Below are positions 9,491-22,244 of a DNA stretch of 64,000 nucleotides, piece by piece; the stretch's first letter is position 1, and each line of letters begins with the position of its first letter. The position numbers and the translations under genes were made by a program. The notes under the pieces were generated by a model. That model ran no database searches. It was given only the letters and a program-made list of their open reading frames with translations, and had not been told where the DNA came from. Location: the NCBI GenBank assembly GCA_963971225.1, contig OZ020270.1:30131123-30195122 (forward strand), read 5' to 3'. Origin of the DNA: Melieria omissa (Eukaryota > Arthropoda > Insecta > Diptera > Ulidiidae).

Positions 9491-12400
9491 GCTGGGTGTT
9501 GCTGTGCTACTGCAGAATCGTGTGCGGATAATTCCTGTGTTGGTTCTGTCAGACGACGCTCTTCCGTTCCCGATGCTGCTTGGCAGGGATGCACTCCAGT
9601 CATTTAAAATCCTACTGTATTCTTGCCCAATCATTCCTATTCCTGAACATAGTTCTGTATTTAACGTTTCTGGCAATGCCATATTAAATGAACCAAAAGA
9701 CGTGTGCGTTTGTAATTCACCTCTGACTTCCGAAGTGGCTCAATTGAATAGTGTAAGTGAAAGTGGAGGCTCATCCAGGCGAATTCTCATTAATCGGAAG
9801 GGAATTGTTTCAAATTTCTTTGCCACTCCGCGTCGAACATTGTCGCGGCCTGGTGCCATTGAGGCGCTTGATGAGTTCCAAAATTCTCAGAATCCTTGGG
9901 TTCTTGTATCTTCCGACGAAATTGACATTGATCCGCAGCTTGCTGCACCGTTCCGTGACTGCTTACGCCACGGGATTACCTCCGAATATTTGAAGTTTGA
10001 TCAAAGTTCGGTGACTGTTCCGAATTATGATATGACGATACGCCGCACCACCGATACGCCGTTCTTTTGCTCGCCTCGGCGACTCTCTTACCGCGAGAAG
10101 GATGAAGTGAGTGCGATCATAAGTGACCTTCTGCGACGCGAAGTAATCAGAGTCAGCGATTCACCCTATGCTTCACCTATTGTGTTAGTTAAGAAGAAAA
10201 ATGGTGAAACGCGCATGTGTGTTGATTATAGAGCGCTCAATAAATTGACAATACGAGACAATTTTCCTATTCCGTTAATTGACGATTGCCTTGAATATCT
10301 CGGCAATAAGAAAATATTTACGTTGCTTGATCTCAAGAATGGTTTTCACCACGTGAAAATGGCGGATGACTCGACGCGATACACTTCTTTCGTAACCCCG
10401 AGTGGTCAATACGAGTACATCCGAATGCCATTCGGGCTGAGAAATGCACCCTCAGTGTTTCAGCGGTTCATATCGCGAATCCTTAAGCCTTTTACCGATA
10501 CCGGACTTATTGTAGTCTATTTTGACGATATTGTGATCGCCTCAAGGGACATTGCCGAGCATATGGAGTTGATAATCGACGTCCTGCGCTGTCTTGCTCG
10601 TAATGGACTAGAGTTGCGATTGTCAAAGTGCAAGTTTGCTTACGAACAGATTGAATATCTGGGATACAATGTCTCAGCTTCTGGTATTACTCCCAGTGGG
10701 GACCATATACACGCTATACAAAATTACCCAGTGCCAAAAAACTCTAAGGAGCTACATTCATATTTGGGATTATGCTCATATTTTCGGCGGTTTGTCCCGT
10801 CATTCTCGGTCATTGCCCGTCCTCTGCATAATCTTACGAAGAAGGAGGTCCCGTTTCATTTCAATGATGAGTGCCGAGAGGCCTATGAAATGTTGCGTAC
10901 CGCTCTTACCTCCGCCCCAGTTCTTACGATTTACGACCCGAAGCGTGAAACCGAGCTGCATTGCGATGCAAGCGCAAAAGGCTTCGGTGCCGTTTTGCTT
11001 CAGAAAGGCGATGATGGGAAATTGCATCCAGTGTCGTACTACTCGAAGAGTACAACGCCTCAAGAAGCCAATTATCACAGTTTCGAGTTGGAAACTCTTG
11101 CTATTGTCTACGCCCTCCGCCGATTCCGCACTTATTTGGAAGGCATTCCATTTAAAATTGTTACTGATTGTAACTCACTAACTCTAACATTAAATAAACG
11201 AGAACTGAATCCGCGAATCGCTCGCTGGGCCCTTGAATTTGAAAATTATAATTATTCCGTTTCCCATCGACCTGGCGCCCGTATGGGTCATGTGGATGCT
11301 CTTAGCCGGTGCCATATTGTTTCTGTCATTGGTTCCGAAGATATTGATTTCCAAGTGAGGGCCGTACAAAACCGCGACCCAGTTATCTCTAAATTGAAGG
11401 TTAGTTTGAGTGAAGGTGAGTCAAAATCGTATGCTATGCATGACGGAATTGTTTACCGACAGGACCGAAAGGGGGATCTATTCCTCTATGTGCCCGGTGA
11501 GCTTGAGGAGAATGTGGTGCGGCATACTCATGAAAAGATTGGCCATCTCGGTGTTACGAAGTCTATGGACCAGCTTAAATTACATTACTGGTTCCCTGAC
11601 ATGCAACCGAAAGTTGAAAGATGTATCCGCAATTGCATTAAGTGCATTCTGTATTCCGCCCTGGCCTGTACTAACGAGCACAATTTATATAATATCCCGA
11701 AGCAGCCCGTTCCATTCCACACGATCCATATTGACCACTTCGGTCCCCTGCCGTCACTGCAGTCCAAACGAAAGCATATTCTGCTGGTCGTCGATGCCTT
11801 TACTAAATATGTAAAATTGTATCCGGTCGTATCGACAAGTACGCGTGAAGTATGCATTTCGCTCAATAAGTATTTTAAGTATTATAGTCGCCCTTCGCGA
11901 ATAGTGAGTGACCAGGGAACATGTTTTACGTCTCTCGAGTTTACATCTTACCTTTCGGATAAAAATATCGAGCACGTAAAGGTTGCGGTTGCGTCCCCGC
12001 AGGCAAATGGTCAAGTTGAGAGAGTGAATCGGACGCCTAAAGCGATTCTGGCCAAATTGAGCGAGCCGCTGGCTCATTCCGATTGGGTGCGCCAGCTAGC
12101 GCATGTTGAGTACGCACTGAACAATACGGTTCACCGGTCAATTAAAACGGCCCCTAGCAAACTTCTCTTTGGCGTTTTGCAGAGGGGGTGTGAAGTGGAT
12201 CGGCTTACCGAATTCTTGGATGAGAAAGATGTGAACTCCGTCGGAAGAGATCTAGAGGTTGTGCGAGATCAGGCCGCTGTTGCCATTCGGGAGAGTCAAG
12301 ATTACAACTTAAAGCGCTTCCATGAGCATAGTCGACCGCCCAGGGTTTTTGACGTGGGAGACTTTGTCGTTATTCGAAATAATGATACGACCATTGGCAC

Positions 12401-12638
12401 CAACAAGAAGTTTATTCCGAAGTTTAAGGGTCCATATGTGGTAATCAAGAAACTGCCTCATGACCGCTATGTCGTAGGCGACATCGATGATTGCCCCATT
12501 ACCCAACTCCCCTATCAAGGCATCCTTGAAGCCAACCATATTCGCAAGTGGGTTGAGCCTCCAAGTAACGAAGTAATTGAGTCGCTTCCGCAACACCTCA
12601 TTGAAACTAATTTACATCTTCAGCCTTCAGCACCCTAG
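9460..12638 (+). CDS. Gypsy-1 pol: protease end, reverse transcriptase, RNase H, integrase
   Basis: The pol frame continues the protease after a +1 shift near 9460 ('LLGRDALQSFKI' is the protease C-terminal motif). RT motifs include 'TRMCVDYRALN' and the catalytic 'VVYFDDIVIAS' near 10520. RNase H starts at 'LHCDASAKGFGAVLL' near 10960. The integrase has an HHCC zinc finger (about 11525-11650) and a D,D35E core ('HIDHFG', 'SDQGTCF', 'NGQVERVN'), followed by a chromatin-type tail. No stop interrupts the frame to 12638. Because the shift falls within the protease domain rather than at a domain boundary, I read it as a mutation, not programmed frameshifting. Confidence 0.92.
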
Positions 12639-12784
12639 TTTTAATGACCAGCTGTTCAACCATTGTAACTTAAGTTCCTTTTGATTGTATTGTATGTAGT
12701 AGGATGTAAGCTCACTTATGTAGTATGTAAGCTCACTTATGTATACCGATTGATCGGGCCGATCAAAGTGTCAGAACGGCCGAC
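12639..12784 (+). other. Gypsy-1 3' untranslated region with direct repeats
   Basis: Holds two copies of 'atgtaagctcacttatgta' near 12705 and 12728 and the palindrome-like 'gatcgggccgatc' near 12754. An obvious purine tract before the 3' LTR is not visible. No env frame. Confidence 0.6.
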
Positions 12785-13094
12785 TGTAGTATTTAATGGT
12801 ACGGTGGCATCACCCGAGCAGTGGCACTGTTCAGTGTGCATTGGCAACACTCGAGCGATGGCACTACTCGCGGCATGATGGCTGACGTTGCCGCCAAAAG
12901 CCAAAGTAGCAAGTGAAAAACGCGCGAAAGACACGGGGAGACGAATAAGTGACAGCGAACGAGACGGACGTGCCGAGCAGAGTCGGCAAGACACCAGTTA
13001 CCTCATATATTGTTTTTTTCCAATCCTTTGTATTACACACTTCTATTAAATAAAGCAAGTAAGCTGAAAGTTACAAAAAAATAAGCTTACTACT
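12785..13094 (+). repeat. 3' LTR of Gypsy-1
   Basis: Matches 7721-8030 over 310 bp with two differences seen by eye. The last base is t where the 5' copy has a. It is followed by the target duplication cgtt. Confidence 0.93.
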
Positions 13095-13280
13095 CGTTCG
13101 AACCTTTCAAATATCTTTACGAATTTTTCACTTTGGCTGGAAAACTCGTCCAAATTTAAGGAGTCAAAATATTTACTTATTAGACAGACTTCGTCAAGCA
13201 ATTGATCTACGTTTAGATCCTGTAATATTTGTTTTAATTTTAGCTCTTCAACTACTTCTACAACATCATTCAAGGTAAAC

Positions 13281-13539
13281 AATTCTGTGGTCAAAAGCAA
13301 TAACCGCCTAAGTCGAAAATTTCTGTTTCGAGTAATCTCGTTTTAAAGTTTTAGCGCGTAGTGTCTTCATTATGGGAATGCGAATAACTTATAATAACTT
13401 AATAACTTATTTTATTTTAAAGTTACAAGCTCCCCGATTTTACACAAACGTAGAGCACAGTCGTGGTGGCATCCATAACTCAATTTCTTCTTAAGTCGAC
13501 TTAAGCGGTTATTACGGTTATTATTTTGACCACAGAATT
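13281..13539. mobile_element. MITE in the hAT transposase pseudogene, about 259 bp
   Basis: Inverted ends AATTCTGTGGTCAAAA / TTTTGACCACAGAATT match perfectly over 16 bp, and the similarity extends inward through 'ataaccg' and 'ttaagtcg'-like stretches. The interior is non-coding. A convincing target duplication was not found, so superfamily is unknown. Removing it rejoins coding sequence of the surrounding hAT pseudogene. Confidence 0.75.
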
Positions 13540-14425
13540 TACCATGAATATTAAGTTTTCCAATTTTATAAATTCAATTACTTTCAGAAAAATCGAATTA
13601 CTCTTCAATATAGTTTAAAGTTACATCAAAAAATTCAACAAAATCGTTTTTTATTAGAGAACTTTCTTCAAGATGATCAATTTTTGATTGTTGCTGTTTT
13701 CGTTCGAAAATGTGTGTTCTAAAGTCAAAATATGAAAACGCTCGATTGCTGTACAAACGTTTGACTCCAATTTTTTTATAGTATCTGAGAATGTTTGCAA
13801 GACATGTGATAAAAACAATAAATAAATTTTAATTTTTGGAGATATTTGATTATTTTCAATACCTAAAGCCAATCGCATTTGCTTGGATATCTCTTCTGAA
13901 AGAAAATAATCTGAGAGAGCTGGCCAAACTTGCAAAACTCTATCTATTGCGGGCAAAAGGGATAGCCACCTTGTAGTTACATGTCGCAAAATCTCTTTAA
14001 ACTCTATATTTGCAAAACTACAAAATTCAATTAAACGTTCTCGTCGCTTAGCAGCAGCAGAAAAATGAGCATATATTTTTAAAATCACGTTCTCGACATC
14101 TAAGTCTAAATTGCTTAACGATTTTTCAAAGCGTTATTAACAATGTCTGCGTGACAGTTGCTTTTCAAAATGTTTTCATTGGACTTTTGCAGGTTTGAAA
14201 ACAAAAAATTGTGTTTTCCAAAGTTAGACTTTGTATTATCTGCACTTCAGGATACAACGTTTTTATATTTAAATTTGACAAAACGTCTTTAACCATGTTG
14301 GCCATTCCAACAGACGTTTCGTTAGAAATTTCAATAAAATCTATTATTTTATTTTGAATTCCAGTAGATCTGTCGAAATACTGTATACAAATGGGGAAAA
14401 ACTTTCTATTTTTATGATTAGAAGC

Positions 14426-15935
14426 TCGGATTAGATGCTCGGGAAGAGCATAGCTTATAAACCAGAGGTGAAGTATCTAGGTGTAACACTAGACTCGAAG
14501 TTACTCTTGAATAAGCACGCGGAGGCAGTTATCAGGAAAGCAACGAAGGCGGTCATGGTATGCAGATCCTTAGCAGGCAAAACTTGGGGATGCAAACCGA
14601 GCATACTGAAATGGATGTATACCATGATTGTGAGGCCAGCACTCACATATGCAGCAGTGGCATGGGCCCAAGAGCCACACTCACGACAGTGAGGAAAGAG
14701 CTCGACAAGGTCCAGCGACTTGCGTGCACGTGCATTACAGGAGCTATGAGAACCTGTCCCCCGGCGGCACTGGAGGTGATACTTAATATATCGCCATTGC
14801 ACGTAGCAATTGAGATGGCGGCCAAGCGTACAATCCTTGGATTGGCCAGAACCAGTAAGGGGGAGGATCGCATCCTTAGGCATAGAGACTTAGATGTGCT
14901 TTCCACTAGTAACCCTTATGTTTTGTATCCGATGGATACAATAACAAGAACATATAACTACGAGAAACACTTCGAAGTTTATATGAGCAATAAAGTAGAC
15001 TGGGCCTGGGAAGACCACTAAGTCCATTTTAAACCACACACAATTAAGTGGTTTACAGATGGCTCGAAAACGCACGAGGGAACAGGGGCGGGGGTGTTTG
15101 GACCTCGCCTCAAGCACTATGAGCCCATGGGGAAAACACCCAGCATATTCCAGGCGGAACTATATGCTATCAGGCTCTGTGTGCAGTTCAATCTCGAGCG
15201 TGAGTACAGGGGGCAAGATATCGTCATCTGCTCCGACAGCCAAGCAGCCATCAAAGCACTAATCTCATATGAGATAACCTCAGGGTTAGTGCTGGAATGC
15301 ATCGAGGCATTGAATGCACTGGGCAGGTGTAACCAGGTAAAGATCCTCTGGGTTCCAGGACACAGAGGTATCGGAGGAAACGAGGAAGCGGACAGCCACG
15401 CCCCCCCTGGGTCCTGAACCCTTCATTGGGCTGGGCAAAAGCGCCATAACGGAGTCACTGAGACTTGAGGAAAGAACCAGGAAAACAGAACACTGGGCTA
15501 GCGCCTCCGGTCTCAGGCAATCGAAAATCTTCATCAAAGATTATAACCCCAAATGGTGTGAAGAATGCCTCAAACTAAGGAGAAACCAGCTTAGACAGGT
15601 CACAGGTCTTCTAACTGGGCATTGCAGATTGAGGAAACAAATGCATACAATCGGGATAGAACAGGTAAGCGTCTGTAGACTCTGCGAAACAGCAGAGGAG
15701 ACTCCCGACACCCGAACACATCATAATGCACTGTAATGCGGCTTGTCGCAGCAGGTTGCGTTACCTGGGCCAATTTTGGCTTGCAGAAGAGGACGTCAAA
15801 CACCTAGACCCCCGCGAGTTACTAAGTTTCATTAGGGCGGTTGGTCTAGGGGATGTACTCTAACATTTGTAAGGGGCACAATAGATCAATCCTGGTCTCA
15901 GTGCAGTTTACCCTAATCAATTCTATTCTATAAAT
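14426..15935 (+). pseudogene. LOA/I-like LINE, 5'-truncated: RT end and RNase H
   Basis: The first frame (14435-14692) reads as the C-terminal thumb of a LINE RT ('VKYLGVTLDSKLL', 'WMYTMIVRPALTYAAVAWA'). A frameshift follows, and RNase H begins near 15050 ('KWFTDGSKTHEGTGAGVF', 'SIFQAELYAI', 'IVICSDSQAAIKAL', 'ILWVPGHRGIGGNEEAD'). A final CCHC-like 'CRLCETAEE' region lies near 15675. The RNase H assigns it to the I/LOA/R1 group. The 5' end is truncated at about 14426, and the 3' boundary near 15935 is uncertain. Confidence 0.78.
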
Positions 15936-17203
15936 ACTATAAATACTAAATACAAAACATGCACATTGGGACTTTTTAATAAGTATATCCCTCATCCATT
16001 AATTTAAGGGGAAAACAGTTTTTTTCACAGAAAATTATCTCCTTTAGAAATTTATTAAAAATAATGAGTTTCGAAAGGTAAAATAATGAAAGTATATATA
16101 TATATATACAGTGGCGGACAAAACTGTTCACAAAAAAATTAAATTTCACAAAATGTTAAATTCGCGGGTACTTGTTTGGAGTATAGCAATCGTAGTTTGC
16201 CACATTTTTACTTCAAGCCAGCATGTTATACCATGAAAATTTTAGCTGTTTATATTTTCTGCAAAATACCGTTTTCTAAAGAAATATTTGCAGGCATGTG
16301 TGAACAGTTTTGTCCGCGATCGGGCAAAGCTACGTATTAGAGCATTTGTCTCGACAATCGCTATTAGTTCTATTCGGAACCGCGTCGGTGGATTGAGAAG
16401 ATAAATAATATATAACATTATGCTCCAAAAAACGTTTCAAAGTACAAAACTTCTAATTAAATTTGCTGATTTGAAATAGGTCGAAAATTGTTTGCAGAAT
16501 TTAAAGAAAATTTTTGCAAAAGACATTGAAAGTAGTTTCACCTATCGGAAATTTGCTGGAAAACACAAAATATCAATCGGTGTAGCTAAAAAAAATTAAA
16601 GACTGCTATAATATAACACCCAGATCGAGCAAAAATGGTAGCAAGAAAAAGTAGTTTCCGGTGGTTCAGCGTTTTGTTTGCAGATTGATTTTAACTGTTG
16701 CCACTAACACTGCTGCAGACATCGCAAAAATACTACAAGCTGATTAATGTATACAAGTCACCGCTAGAACCGTCCAAAAGACATTAAGCGAAAGCGGATT
16801 TGTAGCCAAGATCAAAACATAAAAAAACATTGTTGACTGGTCGTCATCGCAAGGTCAGGTTGGCATTTGCTAAGAAGTACGCAATGACTCCCGTTGATGA
16901 CTCGCGGAGAGTAACTTGGTAGGATGAAACAAAAATTCATCGTTTGGGGTCTGACGGTAAACGTTACACTTGGGTAGACAAGCAAATTGAAGTCCCAAAC
17001 TGCAATATAGAAAAAACTCTAAAGTTTGGACAGTGCGAAAAGAACTTTCAGCGTAGACAGACGTACAAAGCAAACGCGTTGTCAGCTTACATTCGTTGAT
17101 CTACAAGCCGGTTTTACAACAAACTCGCGCGAGACAATAAAGTGCATTACAACAAAGTAAACCGTTACATTCAGCAGTGAAAACTGAACTGAACTGAACA
17201 GCA

Positions 17204-18496
17204 GTGAAAGAAGCACAAAGCAAAATCACAAAGCAAAATCACAAACTAACATCAGACCACACTGCAGCTAGCAAAACCATGCTAGACCCACCTGATATTT
17301 GGAGGAGAAATCCCCCTAACCCGGACGAACCAAAGTTCCTTACAATCACCAGAACTGACAATGAAAATCTCACAAGACTATCCCCCTTTATAATCAAAAA
17401 AACAATAGACTACACTTGCGGCGGAGAGGTAGAAATGTGCAAAAAAACACGCTCTGGCACACTACTAATAAAAACAAAAAACATAACTCAAGCAAATAAA
17501 CTCTTAAAACTAACATAAATACATAACAACATACCAATTACCGTCGCACTTCATAAAACTCTCAACATTAGCAAAGGCGTAGTTTACTCCAACGACCTAC
17601 GCGAAATAGACGAAACAACAATTCTCAATGAATTAAAACCGCAAAACATAATCGAAATAAAAAAAATCCTAAAAAAACATGACAACATATTAACAGAAAC
17701 CGGACTCTTAATAATCACCATCAACTCCCAAACACTACCAGAATATATAAACATAGGATACGAAAAGGTAAAAGTTCGTCCCTACATCCCGCTGCCCATC
17801 AGATGCAACAACTGTCTTCGTTTTGGGCACATCAACAAATCATGCAAGAACACAAAACTATGCAACAACTGTGGCCAGGCTTTCCATCTAAACATCGAAA
17901 CAAATGAAATTTGCTATGCCAAAAAAACATGTGTCAACTGCACAGATAATCAACTGCCGTCAACCAATCACGCCTCAACTGACAAAGGATGCCCCATTTT
18001 TATAAAAGAACGCGAAATCCAAACTATTAAAACCCTAGAAAGAGTAAGCAACAAAAAAGCCTACACAATATACAATAACCGACATCCAACCAACGACGCA
18101 TTATACTCCACCGTTACTAAAAACGAATCCTCTTTCCACACAAATGTAAACAAAACAAACACCACTACAAACACAACTAATTCAACAAACGTCGTCCAAT
18201 TAAAAAGAACGCAAACATCATATAATGACCTGGATCTAACCAACAATTTAGAAAATCTCACATCCCAAGCGACAACAACCACTACACAACCATCAAAAAT
18301 GCAGTCATCCCAACCCCTTCCGGACTCTAAAATTAAAATTCTACCCAAAAACATCTCTAACAGGCTAAAATCAAAACTAAAAGCAAAAACAACTAATAGA
18401 TCTAATAAAATAAGCACAAAACCTCAATTACCTTCAACTGAACCCTTGGACGTCGACGACACCTCGGATTCGATGTCCTTCGAACAATACCCATAA
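17204..18496 (+). pseudogene. I-like LINE ORF1 (RNA-binding, CCHC knuckles), one stop
   Basis: The frame runs 431 codons with a single TAA at 17516-17518, and homologous sense continues in the same frame after it. Three cysteine knuckles follow in the second half, beginning at 'RCNNCLRFGHINKSC' near 17808, 'LCNNCGQAFH' and 'TCVNCTDNQ'. This is the arrangement of I-factor ORF1 proteins, which coat the RNA. The C-terminal part is Thr/Asn/Lys-rich. A second possible start is the ATG at 17279, in the same frame. The nonsense codon would truncate the protein before the knuckles. Confidence 0.88.
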
Positions 18497-18551
18497 ATAG
18501 CTGTCAAATTAGTATATTCTGTATACTTCTTAGTGACAGCCATCCCAACAT

Positions 18552-21500
18552 TTGCCGATGAACCTCAAAATTCTCCAGTGGAATTTGAATGGCTTCAACA
18601 ATAACCTACACGAACTACAAATTCTAATAAAAACACACAGCCCTGACATCATAGCTCTACAAGAAACACACCTCAACCACAATAACATAAATATCAACAA
18701 CTATACTTCAACAACAAGCAATAGCCAAACAACACGCGCAAAAGGTGGTACAGCCATCCTAGTTAAAAAAAATCTCAGCCACAAATTTCTTAGCCCACCA
18801 AACTCCCTTCAAGCAACCATAGCGGAAATAAATATAAACATAACGATCACTGTTGTATCACTATACATCCCTCCGTCCGAGAACATTTCGCAATCAGAAA
18901 TTACTGCATTATTAAACAGCATAAACACACGAATTATATTGGTAGGGGATCTCAACGCGCATAGCACTTTATGGGGATCCAATAAAACAAACTCAAGAGG
19001 CAAAATAATAGAGTCGCTATCAACACATTCAAACCTAATAGTTCTAAACACGGGAGCACCCACACACCTATCCACCCATTCAACTTTCACACATGTAGAT
19101 ATAGCACTCGCTTCATCAAATCTGGCACCCTTACTAAACTGGAATGTAGCAAACGACATACATGGTAGCGATCACTATCCTATCATAATAACGTATGACA
19201 ACAACACTCAGCTTACAACTAGAAAACATATCGCACGCTTTAAGACGACAGAAGCAAACTGGGCCAAATTCCAAAATTTACTGAACTCAAAAATAAGTAG
19301 CACTACAGTCTCAAACAACACCAACAAAGAAGCAGCCAAACTACACAAATGGATAATTGCCGCAGCAAATGAATCCATTCCACACACACATCCACAACCT
19401 ACACTGAAAAAGAAAGTCTACTGGTGGAACAACAATTTAGCACAACTACGATTAACTAAGCAAAATCTTTGGCACAAATTTAAAAACAACACCACAAGCG
19501 TAAATAGAATCGCATACAAAAAGGCTAACGCCATTTTCAAAAAACACGCCAAAATAGCAAAGAGAGAGGCTTTCGCTGAATACACAAACACAATAAACCC
19601 TAACACACCAATCAAAACTATCTGGCACAACATAAACAAACTATATGGAAAATACAATTCAACCGACATTAAAATGATAAAAAACAATCCAAACAACACT
19701 CTAACTGACCCAACTCAAATCGCCACATGCTTTGCAAAAAAATGGTCCACATACTCCAACGATGAAAACTTTGACAGAACTTTTTTAAATACAAAATACA
19801 CAGAAAACACAACAAATGACATGAACTACTCATTAAACAAATACGCAAGCAAAACGGAAATGAATATTAGTTTAACCGAGCTAAATGCTGCATTAACCAC
19901 ACTGAAAGGAGATACCCCCGGCCGCGACAAAATAAATTATAGAATGCTTAAAAATCTTCCACACATAGCCAAACAAAGACTACTAAATATTTACAATACC
20001 ATCTTTAACACTAGCATTATTCCACAGCAATGGAAAACAGCCACAATCATTCCTCTACAAAAACCACAAAAACAACCAGATTCATTAGACGGTTACCGAC
20101 CAATTTCACTCCTCTCTTGTGTAAGCAAACTAATGGAAAAAATTATCGCAAAACGACTAGTCTGGTTCATGCAAAGAAACAATTTACTAGCACAAAACCA
20201 AGTTGCATACAAAAACAATAAAAGCACACTTGACGCACTCTTGTTTCTAGATCATATAACAACAAAAGCATTATCAACCCGCAACCACATGTCAATCATT
20301 TCAATTGATTTTGAGAAAGCGTTTGACCGAATCGGCATACACACAATTCTGAACCAATTGATAGAGTGGAAGGTAGGAAAAAAGATAATATCCTATATAA
20401 AGTCTTTTCTGGTGAATAGGAAATTTCAAGTACTGGTAAACGGTCATCTTTCCGAAATTTACTCCCTGCAAAACGGGATACCACAAGGCTCGCCTTTATC
20501 GGTAGTACTATTCCAAATTGCTTTTGAGAAGCTCAACAAAATCATTCTCCAACATAAACAATTTAGACACGGAATATATGCAGACGATTTGTATATCACA
20601 GCCAAATACAAATCAAACCAATCTCTACAAAACGAATTTAATAAACTTAGTACGGACATCAACGAATGGTGCAAGTGGAATGGAGCAAAGATCTCGACAA
20701 CAAAATGCAAAATTCTACACATCTGCAGGAAAAGGGAATGCAACCCCCCAATACTTCACCTCAATATCACAACAATAAATTACGTGGATAAACTAAAAAT
20801 CCTAGGTCTCACTTTCAACAAAAGATACAACTGGACAGAACATATTGAATACTTAAAAAAAGAACTAACGAAGAGACTCAACTTAGTAAAATGCCTCACT
20901 AGCTTTCACAGCAATACACACATCAACACCTCCATAAACATTTTAAAAGCGATTCTAATATCCAAACTAGACTACGGTTTAGCTATATACGGACGTACAA
21001 CCAAAAATAACATAAACAAACTAAAATCAATTTACCATGCTGCAGCAAGATACTGCTTAGGCGCATTTACATCTACACCAATAGCAAACGTCCTAACGGA
21101 GGCCGGCCTACCTACAATCGAACACAGAATAAAAGAAGCAACAGCTAAATTGTTTACCAAAATAATCAGCCCAACTGAAAAACCAAACTACTACAATTTC
21201 AAAAACATTCAAAAACAAACCAAACTAAAATTTCCATCCGCCATTCACAACAGCATAAACGTCGCAAAAAGCTTTGGACTCACTCACCACCAAAAGATAA
21301 ATTATGTACCAAAAAACCCACCATGGACTTTCTCCAAGAAATGTATAATAGACCAACTAACTTGTTTAAAGAAAGACAGCATCAACTGTACAATATATAT
21401 CAAATCATTTTTAGAAGTAAAAAATTCATACAAGGACTGGAAATTCCACTACACGGACGGATCAAAAACAAATTCTGGCGTCAGTTACGCAATAATTAAC

Positions 21501-22244
21501 AACAATTACCAAATTGAACGCCTTGCACAGCTAGACGACAACTGTTTGATCTTTACAGCGGAATCAGAGGCAATATTATATGCCTTAAAAATCTTTCAAC
21601 CACGTAATGGCAAACACATCATCTGCACCGATTAATTATCGGCAATTCGAGCAACTCTCAACACAATTCACCAAAACAACACAATAATGGAAATTCGAGA
21701 TATCCTCACACAACATCAACACAAATTAAAACTAATGTGGGTTCCCAGTCACGTTGGCATCAAAGGCAACGAAATCGCAGACAATGCCGCAAAATTTGCA
21801 ATACAAGCGCCAATACTCTTACAGCAGACATCGACCAAATCGGACCTAAATCGTCTTATAAAACAACACGTAACAAAAATACGAATGGAAGAATGGGAAA
21901 ATTACCAACATTACTACAAAAAATACAACTTGGAAGCCAAACCGACATCATACCCTAGTGACTGCAAAAGAATATACATAAAAAAATTCACACGTGTAAG
22001 ACTAGGACACACATTACTTACTCACCAACACCTAATGGAAAGAACAAGCGCACCTCTATGCAAACTGTGCAACACCCAGCAAATCTCAATTCAACACATC
22101 ACAGAAGAATGTCATGTCATCAAACAAACACAAGAACAACTCAACCTACCCCCTTTATCAGCCCTTCTCAGTAATTTCACCAAAGAAAATGTATATAAAG
22201 TTATGAACATTTTAAGAGAATGTGGCATCCTTTACAACATCTAA
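18552..22244 (+). pseudogene. I-like LINE ORF2 (endonuclease, RT, RNase H), one stop
   Basis: About 1,230 codons in one frame, with only a TAA at 21633-21635. Endonuclease motifs occupy the first 220 residues ('LQWNLNGF', 'ALQETHL', 'VGDLNAHS', 'HGSDHYPI'). RT motifs include 'DFEKAFDRI', 'NGIPQGSPLS' and catalytic 'YADDLYI' near 20577. RNase H follows ('HYTDGSKTNSG', 'FTAESEAILYAL', 'WVPSHVGIKGNEIADNAAK'), then a CCHC tail ('CKLCNTQQ' near 22060). The stop falls just after the third RNase H motif 'ICTD'. Translation could start at 18552 or at the second ATG 18558. Confidence 0.93.

Larger units (their letters stand above)
7721..13094 (+). mobile_element. Ty3/Gypsy retrotransposon, nearly intact (Gypsy-1)
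   Basis: Complete element with 310-bp LTRs (7721-8030, 12785-13094), gag-protease and pol, and no env after pol. It is flanked by a 4-bp duplication cgtt (7717-7720, 13095-13098). The LTRs differ at one internal base (a versus g near 7830/12889) and at the last base, so the insertion is fairly recent. A single frameshift inside the protease is the only coding lesion I can see. It is inserted in the C-terminal part of the hAT transposase gene. Confidence 0.95.
7223..14425 (-). pseudogene. hAT-family transposase gene, split and decayed
   Basis: Minus-strand coding fragments occur in order. The N-proximal part (14425-14090) has 'YFDRSTGIQ' and 'IDFIEISNETSVGM' stretches. The middle (14088-13654) has 'VTTRWLSLLPAIDRVL', typical of hAT/ZBED-like transposases, and 13280-13095 continues it. 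The last part (7720-7491) carries the C-terminal dimerisation motif 'MPCSSAFAERVFS'. The frame joins exactly if the Gypsy element 7721-13094 and its cgtt duplication are removed. Several stops and at least one frameshift lie between 13540 and 13653 and near 14090-14150. The 3' untranslated part extends to about 7223. No terminal repeats for this hAT element could be paired. Confidence 0.8.

Noticed and set aside
12639..12784. Possible env gene after Gypsy pol
   Set aside because: Only about 150 bp separate pol from the 3' LTR in Gypsy-1. In Gypsy-2 only about 65 bp follow the integrase tail. Neither contains an envelope frame.
13281..13539. Classification of the AATTCTGTGG MITE as piggyBac or Harbinger
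   Set aside because: Neither TTAA nor a 3-bp TWA duplication can be supported at its borders.
18061..19699. Several minus-strand frames opposite the I-like ORFs (18061-18417, 18809-19159, 19418-19699)
   Set aside because: They are antisense shadows of ORF1 and ORF2, whose domains are clear on the plus strand.
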